This document shows, piece by piece, positions 27,215-36,469 of a stretch of DNA of 64,000 bases. The notes beneath the pieces are model-generated. The model was given only the letters and a program-made list of their open reading frames with translations, searched no databases and was not told the origin of the DNA. Made by a program: the position numbers and the translations under genes. Positions within the stretch are counted from its first letter, which is position 1, and each line of letters opens with the position of its first letter. This DNA is from Minicystis rosea (lineage in GTDB: Bacteria; Myxococcota_A; Polyangia; Polyangiales; Polyangiaceae): contig CP016211.1 in NCBI GenBank assembly GCA_001931535.1, positions 6,369,573-6,433,572 of the forward strand, read 5' to 3'.

Positions 27215-30200
27215 TCACTGCACGCAGAGGGCCAGCGCCCACGCGGTGAGCGTGCCCGTGTCGCTGTTCGCGTCGTCGACCACCTTCAGCGTCCAGGTGC
27301 CGTTGGCGGCCTGGCCGTTCAGCGTCGAGAACGCCGTCTCCGGCTTGAAGCAGCCGGTGAACGGCGCCGACCCCGACGTGACCGACGTCGTGCAGGCGTC
27401 GTTGAGGATCGTGTTCGTGTAGTTGTCGCCGGTGCTCCCGTTGTCGCTGGTGACGTCGAGCGTCGTCCCCGCCGGCGAGATCAGCGAGAGGTCGATGTCG
27501 CCGTCGAACGTGTGGGTGATGCTGAACTGGAGGAACACGTTCTGCACCGACCCCACCACCGGGACGCTGATGGTGCTGGACACGCCGGTCGCCGTGTTGT
27601 CCGGGATCGCCTTGGGGATGTCCGTCGACGAGTACTGGACGAGCGTCTGGGTCCCCGTGCAGGGATGCGTGCACACGCTCGGCGACGTCGTCGTGCACAG
27701 GAAGTTCGTCTCGATCGTGCAGGTCGCCGAGCAGCCGTCACCATCGACGTTGTTGCCGTCGTCGCACCCTTCGCCCGCTTCGAACAAACCGTTGCCGCAG
27801 CCCGGGAGCAGCGTGCAGTCGGACGCGCAGAAGGTCCCGCCGTCGCACGCCTCCGAGCCCTCCTTCACGCCGTTGCCGCAGATGGCGACCGCGGTCGCCA
27901 TCACGGTGTAGTTGAAGGTCGCCGTGCTCGAGTGCGCCTTCACCAGGATGTAATAGGTTCCCGGCGCGAGGTGCTTCATGAAGGTCTGCGACGAGTTCGT
28001 CGGATCGAGCAGCGAGCAGAGCCCGAAGTCGCTGCCATCGTCGTCGGCCGCGCCCAGCGCGGTGCACGACGCGTTGTAGGCCTGCACCTCGCTGTCGTGC
28101 CCGGTCGCGCAGTTGCCCGGGCCCGTCTCGTCGAAGGTCTCCACGCGCAGGTCGGTGTAGTTCGTGAGCGTGATCGCGTAAAAGTCCTGATCGCCCGCCG
28201 TGGCGATGCTACCGCTCATGAGCTTGTTCGGCGGCAGCGCGAACGCGCCGGTGGCCGTCGCGCAGGAGTTGTTCGGCTCGACCTCGGGCGCCGGCTCCAG
28301 CTTGCAAAGGGCGGAGCAGCCGTCACCATCGGTGGTGTTGCCGTCGTCGCACTGCTCGCCTCCCCCGGTGATGCCGTCGCCGCACGTCGCCAGCGACACG
28401 TTGACCTGGAGCGTGTACGCCAGGGTCCCCGTGGTGCTGCTGTGCTGCACCGCCACGTAGTACGTGCCCGGCGTGAGCGCCGGGCTCGTCACGAGCGAGC
28501 AGGAGCCGACACCGCTCGTCGTGTCGGATTTGAGCGAGGTCCCCGCCGAGTCGTAGACGGTGAGCTTGCTGGTCGACGCGCTGGTCGTGTCGCAGACGTG
28601 GCCCTGGAAGTTGGTGATCGTCTCCGCGGTGATCACGCCCGTCTGGCCGGTCGGGACGACGAAGAAGTAGTAGTCGATGTCGGCTGCCGGCTGGATGAAG
28701 CCGTTGATCTTGCCGTCGATGGCGAGCGTCTGGAAGTCGTTGGCCGTCGCCATCGTGTTGTTCTTCTCGAGCTCGAAGCCGGGCTCGATCTGGCACGTCG
28801 ACGAGCAGCCGTCGCCGCTCGTGAGGTTGCCATCGTCGCACTTCTCGCCCGTCACCTTGATGCCGTCACCGCACACCGGGTTGCAGACGCTCGGCGCGCC
28901 GCTGCACGCGAAGCCGGTCTCCACCTGGCAGGTCGCCGAGCAGCCGTCGCCGGCCGCCGTCGCGCCGTCGTCGCACTTCTCCGCGCCGACGAGGAGGCCG
29001 TCGCCGCACACCGACACGCAGCTCCCGGCGCCCGTGCCCGTGCACGTCCACCCGGGCTCGAGCGCGCAGGCCGAAGAGCACCCGTCACCCGACTGGACGT
29101 TGCCGTCGTCGCACGTCTCGGTGCCCGCGAGCTTGCTGTCGCCGCAGACCGTCGCGCACGTGCTCGGCGTACCCGCGCAGGCCCAGCCCGTCTCGACCAA
29201 GCAGCTCGCGTCGCAGCCGTCGTTCGCGTTGGTGTTGCCGTCGTCGCAGAGCTCGGCGCCCGCGGTCTTGCCGTCGCCGCACTGCGTGGTGCACACGCTG
29301 GGAGAGCCGGTGCAGTACCAGCCTTCCTCGATCGTCGCGCAGGCCGCGTCGCAGCCGTCGCCCGCCTTCGTGTTGCCGTCGTCGCAAACCTCGGTGCCGG
29401 CCTTGATGCCGTCGCCGCACGTCGTCGCGCACACGCTCGGCGAGCCGGCGCAGGTGTATCCGGTCTCGATCGTCGCGCAGGCCGCGTCGCAGCCGTCGCC
29501 GGCCGTCGTGTTGCCGTCGTCGCAGGCCTCGGTGCCGGCCTTGATGCCGTCACCGCAGGTCGTCGTGCAGATGCTCGGCGCGCCGTCGCACAGCCAGCCA
29601 TCCTCGATGGTGCACGCCGTCCCCGAGCAGCCGTCGCCGTCCGTCGCGTTGCCGTCGTCGCACGTCTCCGTGCCGGCCTTGATGCCGTCGCCGCAGGTCG
29701 TGACGCACACGCTCGGCGCGCCGTCGCACGACCAACCGGGCTCCTTCGTGGAGGTGGCGGAGCAACCGTCGCCGTCCGTCGTGTTGCCGTCGTCGCACTC
29801 TTCGCTGCCGACGATCTTCCCGTCGCCGAAGACCGGCGCACAGATGCTGGGCGCGCCGTCGCACGACCAGCCGTCCTCGGGCGCGCACGTCGCCGAGCAG
29901 CCGTCGCCGTCGGTCATGTTGTTGTCGTCGCAGGTCTCGGAGCCGACGACGAGGCCGTCGCCGCAGCCCGGCGTGCAGACGCTCGGCTCACCGGTGCAGG
30001 CAAAGCCCTGCTCGGTCTCGCAGCTCGCGGAGCAACCGTCGCCGGCCGTCGTGTTGCTGTCGTCGCACGTCTCCGCGCCGGCGATCACGCCGTCACCGCA
30101 CGTCGTCGCGCAGGTGCTCGGCGCGCCGGAGCACGTGTAGCCCCTCTCGATCGTGCAGTCCTTGGCGCAGCCGTCGCCGTCGACCACGTTGCCGTCGTCG

Positions 30201-30379
30201 CAGGCCTCGGCCTCGCCCACCGTGCCGTCGCCACAGCTGGGCATCGCCCCGCCCGTGCTCGAGGACGACGAGGTCGTTCCCCCGCCCGATCCCCCTGTGC
30301 CCGAACTGCCACCGCCGCCGCACCCGACGAGGACGCCGACAGCGACGACTGACCATACACACCATGCTCTTCGAAGCAT
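27215..30379 (-). CDS. Giant DUF4215 repeat lipoprotein with PPC and proprotein-convertase P domains
   Basis: 1054 residues from ATG 30379 (GAGG upstream). A lipoprotein signal ends VGVLVGC, followed by a Gly/Ser linker. There are about 14 Cys-rich DUF4215-type repeats of the form CGDGIKAGTETCDDGN..DGDGC with C.IE.G..C.G.PS.C. Eleven run in tandem to ~residue 530, then two pre-peptidase C-terminal-like beta domains (VEPNNSCATATGAF, DIDYYFFVVPTGQT, ALTPGTYYVAVQHSS) alternate with further repeats. The last ~150 residues form a P-type beta-sandwich (IDLSLISPAGTTLDVT, FSTLNGQAANGTWTLKVVDD). It is outer-membrane or surface anchored, probably an adhesive or scaffold. Acidic repeats may bind calcium (inference). 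Confidence 0.88.
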   Translation of the reverse strand: MLRRAWCVWSVVAVGVLVGCGGGGSSGTGGSGGGTTSSSSSTGGAMPSCGDGTVGEAEACDDGNVVDGDGCAKDCTIERGYTCSGAPSTCATTCGDGVIAGAETCDDSNTTAGDGCSASCETEQGFACTGEPSVCTPGCGDGLVVGSETCDDNNMTDGDGCSATCAPEDGWSCDGAPSICAPVFGDGKIVGSEECDDGNTTDGDGCSATSTKEPGWSCDGAPSVCVTTCGDGIKAGTETCDDGNATDGDGCSGTACTIEDGWLCDGAPSICTTTCGDGIKAGTEACDDGNTTAGDGCDAACATIETGYTCAGSPSVCATTCGDGIKAGTEVCDDGNTKAGDGCDAACATIEEGWYCTGSPSVCTTQCGDGKTAGAELCDDGNTNANDGCDASCLVETGWACAGTPSTCATVCGDSKLAGTETCDDGNVQSGDGCSSACALEPGWTCTGTGAGSCVSVCGDGLLVGAEKCDDGATAAGDGCSATCQVETGFACSGAPSVCNPVCGDGIKVTGEKCDDGNLTSGDGCSSTCQIEPGFELEKNNTMATANDFQTLAIDGKINGFIQPAADIDYYFFVVPTGQTGVITAETITNFQGHVCDTTSASTSKLTVYDSAGTSLKSDTTSGVGSCSLVTSPALTPGTYYVAVQHSSTTGTLAYTLQVNVSLATCGDGITGGGEQCDDGNTTDGDGCSALCKLEPAPEVEPNNSCATATGAFALPPNKLMSGSIATAGDQDFYAITLTNYTDLRVETFDETGPGNCATGHDSEVQAYNASCTALGAADDDGSDFGLCSLLDPTNSSQTFMKHLAPGTYYILVKAHSSTATFNYTVMATAVAICGNGVKEGSEACDGGTFCASDCTLLPGCGNGLFEAGEGCDDGNNVDGDGCSATCTIETNFLCTTTSPSVCTHPCTGTQTLVQYSSTDIPKAIPDNTATGVSSTISVPVVGSVQNVFLQFSITHTFDGDIDLSLISPAGTTLDVTSDNGSTGDNYTNTILNDACTTSVTSGSAPFTGCFKPETAFSTLNGQAANGTWTLKVVDDANSDTGTLTAWALALCVQ

Positions 30380-30774
30380 TGCGTACCTCAATCAGCGACA
30401 CAGCTCCGCGCCGTGCAGCAATGGCGCGATGCTACTCGCGCACAAGACGCCGTCGCAATTCGAATCCCGAGTAGTTTTCGGCGTATATGCGGTGGAAGTA
30501 GGCACCGATGGCATTGCCAATCGCAGCCCGATGCCCACCCGGGTCATCCGTGACCGCATCAGAGGTTGGCATCATCACAATCAACAGTCACCGGGAGCGG
30601 AATCCACCACCCTTGCGCTGCTCGCTGACGGCGAGGTCAGCGAGCGGTGCACTCCGCGCTCGGCAACAGCGTAAGCCGCAAGCGCGGCTGAACCTCGCCC
30701 CTCGCCGCCCCACAAAAATGGCCCCAATTCGCCACCTTCCCGACCCGATCAGCGAAAATCCGGCCCGGTTTCGT

Positions 30775-30984
30775 CATTCTGCTGAGCCAAACGCCATCAC
30801 CGGCGCTCGGTGACGCCATTCTGCTGAGCCAAACGCCATCACCGGCGCTCGGTGACGCCATTCTGCTGAGCCAAACGCCGTCGCCCGCGCTCGGTTTCGT
30901 CGTTCTGCTGAGCCAAACGCCGTCACCCGCGACCGGTGACGCCATGCTGCTGAGCCAAACGCCGCCACCCGCGCCCGGTGACGC
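30775..30984. repeat. Five tandem copies of a 42-bp unit
   Basis: The core ctgctgagccaaacgcc recurs with unit starts at 30775, 30817, 30859, 30901 and 30943, exactly 42 bp apart. Units 1 and 2 are nearly identical, the others diverge. The second half of a unit contains TCACCG/CGGTGA or GTCACC/GGTGAC inverted repeats; in unit 4 the arms change in a way that keeps pairing, in unit 3 pairing is lost. On the minus strand the unit is 14 codons (GDGVWLSRMASPSA), but no credible start or gene accompanies it. It lies in a 722-bp gap (30380-31101) that is otherwise empty. Confidence 0.9.
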
Positions 30985-31101
30985 CATCACCCTTGGTTCA
31001 TCACGGGTGCTGATGCTCCGACCGTCCTTGTGCATCGCCGCCGTCCACGTCACGTTTGGGGAGCGGCGCCGTTGCGCTGCGGACATGGAGGGTTTCTCGT
31101 C

Positions 31102-31791
31102 ATGGCTCCATCGAACATCGGAGATCGGCGCGCACACGGGCGCGCGATCCTGACACGCTTCGCCGAAATCACATTGCCTCGCGATCTCGCGCCGTTCCTG
31201 GTCGCTTATCGCAAGTCCTACGAGGGCTACGACGCCCGCGCCGAGGTTGTCGACGCGGCGCGGACGAAGCGCGACGACGCCCTCGAGCTCGTGGGTGACG
31301 CCGACGATCTCTTCGATACCAGCGTGAGCATCCTCGCCGACAAGATGGTGGGCGCCGGGCTGGGCACGCGAAAGCAGCCGTTCGCGAAGGTCTCCAGCCA
31401 CTCTCCGAGCGCGCTCGCAGCGCTCCCCTATGCCGAGGAGCCGAAGGCGATACGCGGGCTCGGCGACAAGCTCGTCAAGCTCGAGCCGCCCTCCGATGTG
31501 GCCAAAGCGCTGAGCGTGTGCCTGAAGAACGCCTCGGCCATCGAGAACGCGCTGGGGAAGCTGGCCAAACCGCAAGCCGCCTACGACAAGGCTCTGCGCG
31601 AGCGCGACGCGCTCCTCCCCGAGCTGAGCAAGGCCCTGCGCAGGCTGAAGAAGCACGCCGCCGCGGCCTGGGACGAGGACCCCGCCACGTATGCCGCCAT
31701 CTTCGCGCCGCCCGACGCGGTCCAGGCCCCGAAGAAGCGCCGCGCCCCGGTGGCAAAGAAGCCCGCCGCGCCCGCCCCCGAGCCCACTTGA
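31102..31791 (+). CDS. Conserved-looking helical protein of unknown function (229 aa)
   Basis: ATG 31102 (MAPSNIGDRRAHGRAILTRF) follows GGAGGG by 9 nt. The protein is largely helical and charged, with heptad-like stretches (YDARAEVVDAARTKRDDALE, AYDKALRERDALLPELSKAL RRLKKH region) and a Lys/Pro/Ala-rich C-terminus (KKRRAPVAKKPAAPAPEPT). No signal peptide or catalytic motif. The basic tail could contact nucleic acid (inference). The gene starts ~120 bp after the 42-bp repeat array and ends before a strong hairpin shared with the convergent lipoprotein gene. Family not recognised. Confidence 0.65.
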   Translation: MAPSNIGDRRAHGRAILTRFAEITLPRDLAPFLVAYRKSYEGYDARAEVVDAARTKRDDALELVGDADDLFDTSVSILADKMVGAGLGTRKQPFAKVSSHSPSALAALPYAEEPKAIRGLGDKLVKLEPPSDVAKALSVCLKNASAIENALGKLAKPQAAYDKALRERDALLPELSKALRRLKKHAAAAWDEDPATYAAIFAPPDAVQAPKKRRAPVAKKPAAPAPEPT

Positions 31792-31862
31792 TTCCCTCAC
31801 CGGAGGCGTGGGCGAGCAGCACGTCGACGTCGCTCCTCCCCGTCGCTTGATGGACGCGCGCT

Positions 31863-31894
31863 CGCTCACGCGGCGGCGCGCTGCCGCGTGAGCG
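31863..31894. terminator. Bidirectional hairpin between convergent genes
   Basis: CGCTCACGCGGC and GCCGCGTGAGCG form a perfect 12-bp stem with an 8-nt loop, placed between stops at 31791 (+) and 31904 (-). No U-tract on either side, so it may act as a 3-prime end stabiliser or an intrinsic terminator of the GC-rich type. Confidence 0.6.
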
Positions 31895-31903
31895 CTGCCG
31901 CCC

Positions 31904-32779
31904 TCAATTGCACTTCTTGTTGGGGTGGCAATCGTTGCTCGCACAGTCGGAGTCCATGAGGCAGCCCTGGCCCGGCGCGCACGGCGTCGGGCAGCCGCCG
32001 CCACAATCGACGTCGGTCTCCGACCCGTTCTTCACGACGTCGTCGCAGGCCGGCGCTGCGCACTTCTTCGTGGTGCAAACACCGCTCTTGCAGTCCGTGC
32101 CGGCCGCGCACCAAGCGCCGTCGACGCAGCGGGACGAGCACGCGCCGCCACAATCGATGTCGGTCTCCGAGCCGTTCTTCACGCCGTCGTCGCAGGCCGG
32201 CGCCGCGCACTTCTTCATGGTGCAAACACCGCTGTCGCAGTCCAGGCCGGACGAGCAGCCCTGGCCTGGGCTGCAGCGGGCCACGCAGGTGGGGCCGCCG
32301 CAGTCGACGCCGGTCTCGTCGCCGTTGCTGACCTCGTCGACGCACGACGCCGCGCAGGTGCCCTGCGTGCACGTGCCGCCCACGCAGTCGTCGTCGCTGC
32401 CGCACGCCGCGGCGAACCCGCACGACGAGCACGTGAGCCCGCCGCAGTCGACGTCGGTCTCGTCGCCGTTCTTCACGTGATCGTCGCACGCCGACGGCTG
32501 ACAGAACTCGCCGCCGCACGAACGGCTCACGCAGTCCCGCGGGGCGACGCAGGCCTGGTAGTCGGCGCAGGCCGCGCAGAAGCCGCCGCAGTCGACGTCG
32601 GTCTCGTCGCCGTTCTTCACGTGATCGCCGCAGGACGCGGCGGAATCACCACCCGTTCCGCCGGTGGGATGCGCGCGATCGATCCCCTCGTCGACGCCGA
32701 TGATCAGCGCGCAGGCCGCCGATGTGGAGAGGCTCGCCAGCACGACGATCCATCCGAGGCGCTCGATGCCCATGGCCAT
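31904..32779 (-). CDS. Cys-rich repeat lipoprotein, third gene of the kinase operon
   Basis: 291 residues. Its ATG (32779-32777) overlaps the TGA of the PEGA/TPR gene by one base (TGATG), with GGAGGGGAG upstream, so it is translationally coupled. The N-terminus GWIVVLASLSTSAACAL is a signal with a possible lipidated cysteine. The mature part has six repeats like CDDHVKNGDETDVDCGG with paired C..C, related to those in the lipoprotein at 10412. It is probably a periplasmic or surface structural or ligand-binding protein functionally tied to the kinase. Confidence 0.8.
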   Translation of the reverse strand: MAMGIERLGWIVVLASLSTSAACALIIGVDEGIDRAHPTGGTGGDSAASCGDHVKNGDETDVDCGGFCAACADYQACVAPRDCVSRSCGGEFCQPSACDDHVKNGDETDVDCGGLTCSSCGFAAACGSDDDCVGGTCTQGTCAASCVDEVSNGDETGVDCGGPTCVARCSPGQGCSSGLDCDSGVCTMKKCAAPACDDGVKNGSETDIDCGGACSSRCVDGAWCAAGTDCKSGVCTTKKCAAPACDDVVKNGSETDVDCGGGCPTPCAPGQGCLMDSDCASNDCHPNKKCN

Positions 32780-33764
32780 CACCAGCTCCCCTCCAGCGAC
32801 AGGCTCCCCGGGCCGAGCCCCAGCGCGAGCGTCGCGACCGGCCTGCGCCCCCGATCGCGGTCCAGCGGAGCGAAGAGCAGGATCGCGCCGCCGGCGATCG
32901 CGGCGCTGCCCACCACGAAGGCGACCGTCGAGGCCGTGGCTGCGCCCAGGCTGTCGCGGCGCAGGCCCTTGCCGACGGCGTCGCAGGTGTTCGCCGCGTC
33001 GCAGTGCCCGTCGGCGTTGCTCGCGTTCTTCCTGACGATGGCCGCGATGCCGAAGCCCGTGCCGACGGCGATGCCGGCGAGCCCCACCGCGCCGCTGACG
33101 ATGCCTGCGATGTGGAGCGGCGATCGGCTCGTCTCCTTCGTGGGCGGCTCGATCGCGGTGCGCTCGTCCAGCAGCGAGGGGACGACGACCTCGATCGCTG
33201 CCCCCTCGCGGACCTGCACCGTGCTCGTCCATCGCTGCTTGCCACGCGCCGACGCCTCGATCGTGTGCTCCCCGGGATCGACCGGGATCGGCGCTGCCCA
33301 CTGCGCGTCGCCGAGCGCGACTCCATCGCGCGTCACCACCAGGCCCGGCGTCCGCGACGCCTCCGCCGACACCCTCACCACCAGCCGCGGGAGCCGCGCC
33401 TCGAGGGCCGCGGCGCGGGTGCGCGCGTGCTGCTCGCGGTCTCGGCGCCCGGCCGCACGCGCGGCGTCGGCCACCTCGAGATAATGCGTCCACGCCGTGG
33501 CGACGCGGCCCGTGCGCTCCATGCACTCGGCGAGGTAGAACTGCGTGCCCATCGACGGATCGAGCCGCTGGCTCTCGGCGAGCTTGGGGCAGGCTTCGGT
33601 CCAGCGCTGCGCCGCGGTGAGCCGGCGCGCCTCGTCGAAGAGCGCCTGCGCGGCCGATCGATCGACGCTGCTCGTCTGGGCCCGCGCCGCGCTCGACAAG
33701 GCCGCGCCCGTGATCACGCAGGCGAGCGTGAGGCCCGTCATGCCACCGCGCCTGAGTCGCTCGC

Positions 33765-33768
<4 letters not shown>
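32779..33768 (-). CDS. Exported TPR/PEGA-type protein, second gene of the kinase operon
   Basis: 329 residues beginning MSERLRRGGMTGLTLACVIT with a Sec signal ending SSAARA. TPR-like helices follow (AAQALFDEARRLTAAQRWTE, MGTQFYLAECMERTGRVATA), then a PEGA-like beta domain (VTRDGVALGDAQWAAPIPVD, GEHTIEASARGKQRWTSTVQ) and a C-terminal region with two hydrophobic segments (LHIAGIVSGAVGLAGIAVGT, AATASTVAFVVGSAAIAGGA). This plan is very common beside Ser/Thr kinases in Polyangiales. Its start overlaps the kinase stop by 4 bp (ATGA) and its stop overlaps the lipoprotein start. It probably works at the cell envelope as a partner or sensor for the kinase. Confidence 0.82.
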
Positions 33769-35213
<1,445 letters not shown>

Positions 35214-35411
35214 GTCCCCCCCTTGCGCGCCACCGAGGCCGCCACAGACCCCGGCGCTCGCGATGACCGCGACTCACGATCTGAGCACGATCGAGCCGCG
35301 CGCTTCCAGACGGAATTACCCCATTCACGGGCTTCCCATGTCCGCGAGCCGCGCCGAATCATGGGTTTCCGTGTGGGAGTGAGAGAGTTTCCTATCGTGC
35401 GTTAGGAGTCT

Positions 35412-35803
35412 TCACCCGATCGTCCTGGACACCGCATTGCGTGTCGCGGCGATCGCGCCCCACTGGATTGATGTCGCTGCGCCACGGCCCGGGTGGCCGT
35501 CTACAGGAGAACGGGGCCGTCCCGCCGCGTCGGCACTCGTACATTGCTGTCCACGGCCGTTGGAGTCGTAGGCCTTGGAAGTATCCCCCATGGCGAGGCA
35601 ACCGCCGATAAACACATTTGAGGCGTCGATCGTCCCCTCGTACATCTCGCACAGCCGATTTTGGCTGGAGCCACAAACAGCACGTGGCAATCGCTCGATG
35701 CATCATCGGGGCAATTGCATCCGGCAAACGAGCGACCTCTCGTCACCGTGAAGCACCTCCAGCCCTCGTCGCTGCCTGTCTGGAGCTCGGCGCCTTCCGC
35801 TTC
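35412..35803 (-). pseudogene. Remnant of a Cys-rich secreted-type protein
   Basis: Read leftward, a coding-like stretch EAEGAELQTGSDEGWRCFTV then TRGRSFAGCNCPDDASSDC runs to about 35665, and after a frame change CGSSQNRLCEMYEGTIDASN and VFIGGCLAMGDTSKAYDSNG continue to a stop at 35412. The cysteine spacing is that of an extracellular domain, and codon bias is genuine, but there is no start codon or signal and at least one frameshift. Family unknown. Part of a 1.26-kb stretch (35214-36469) with no intact gene. Confidence 0.4.
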
Positions 35804-36193
35804 CCTTCGAGTCTGCGAGTCTGTGGATCGCGGCCCCGCACAACGACTATCGAACGTTCCGCGAGGGTATCGAGGCCAGCGGCACGGACGGCAAGCCGCT
35901 CGAGGATCCCTCGCCCGGCGCCGGCGCGAGCAGCAATGGCACGCCCAACGGCCATTCTCCCAAACGCGATACGCTCGATATCTATCTCATCGACGGCGGG
36001 AGTGAGGTGGTCTTTGGCTTTGCCCTCGTCGCTGGTGGTGCGGTGCAAGCTGGCGACTTCACCGCAGGTGGTGGCGTTCCGCTGTCGTATGGCTCATGCA
36101 TGCAAGTCATCCAGCCCGGGCGCGGCGCTTTCGACGGATGTCGCTTATCCGGCGGATCCGGCTCAATGGATAGGCGCCGTGGGCACATCGTAG
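35752..36193 (+). pseudogene. Remnant of an unknown secreted-type protein
   Basis: The plus-strand frame opens after a TGA at 35749 and reads FESASLWIAAPHNDYRTFRE, SGTDGKPLEDPSPGAGASSN, KRDTLDIYLIDGGSEVVFGF and PLSYGSCMQVIQPG. A frameshift near 36125 then leads to ALSTDVAYPADPAQWIGAVG TS and a TAG at 36193. There is no start codon or signal, so the 5-prime end is lost. The overlap with the opposite-strand remnant suggests the two were brought together by deletion or rearrangement. Family not recognised. Confidence 0.35.
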
Positions 36194-36469
36194 TACCGCG
36201 CGCCTCGGCGCTGTCATTGCACGACGTGAGCGAGGCGATGCTCGATGGGTATGCGGCTGCAACCTCGTCGCGTTCGCGCTTGGCGCCGGTCTCGACCCGT
36301 CCCGCAGACGGGCCTCCGACCTGAAGCCAGAAGGCTTCGCACGGTGTCGCCCACGAGAGCGGGCCCTCGACCTCGACGGTCTCGGGCCGGCGGCGCGGCG
36401 CACGACGCTCGGCGTGATAGGATCATCGGCACCGTCGTCGTTGGGGAGAGGAAGGACGAAGGTCTCGTC

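Noticed and set aside
27700..30200. Regular repeats that could be mistaken for a CRISPR array
   Set aside because: Repeats lie in a reading frame, encode DUF4215-like Cys motifs and have variable length without spacers.
27512..30352. A 946-codon open frame opposite the DUF4215 lipoprotein gene
   Set aside because: A shadow of biased codons: no ribosome site, low-complexity Arg/Val/Ala composition and no recognisable domain, while the other strand has clear lipoprotein and Cys repeats.
30775..30984. 42-bp tandem repeats as a CRISPR array
   Set aside because: Units are contiguous with no unique spacers, and there are no cas genes.
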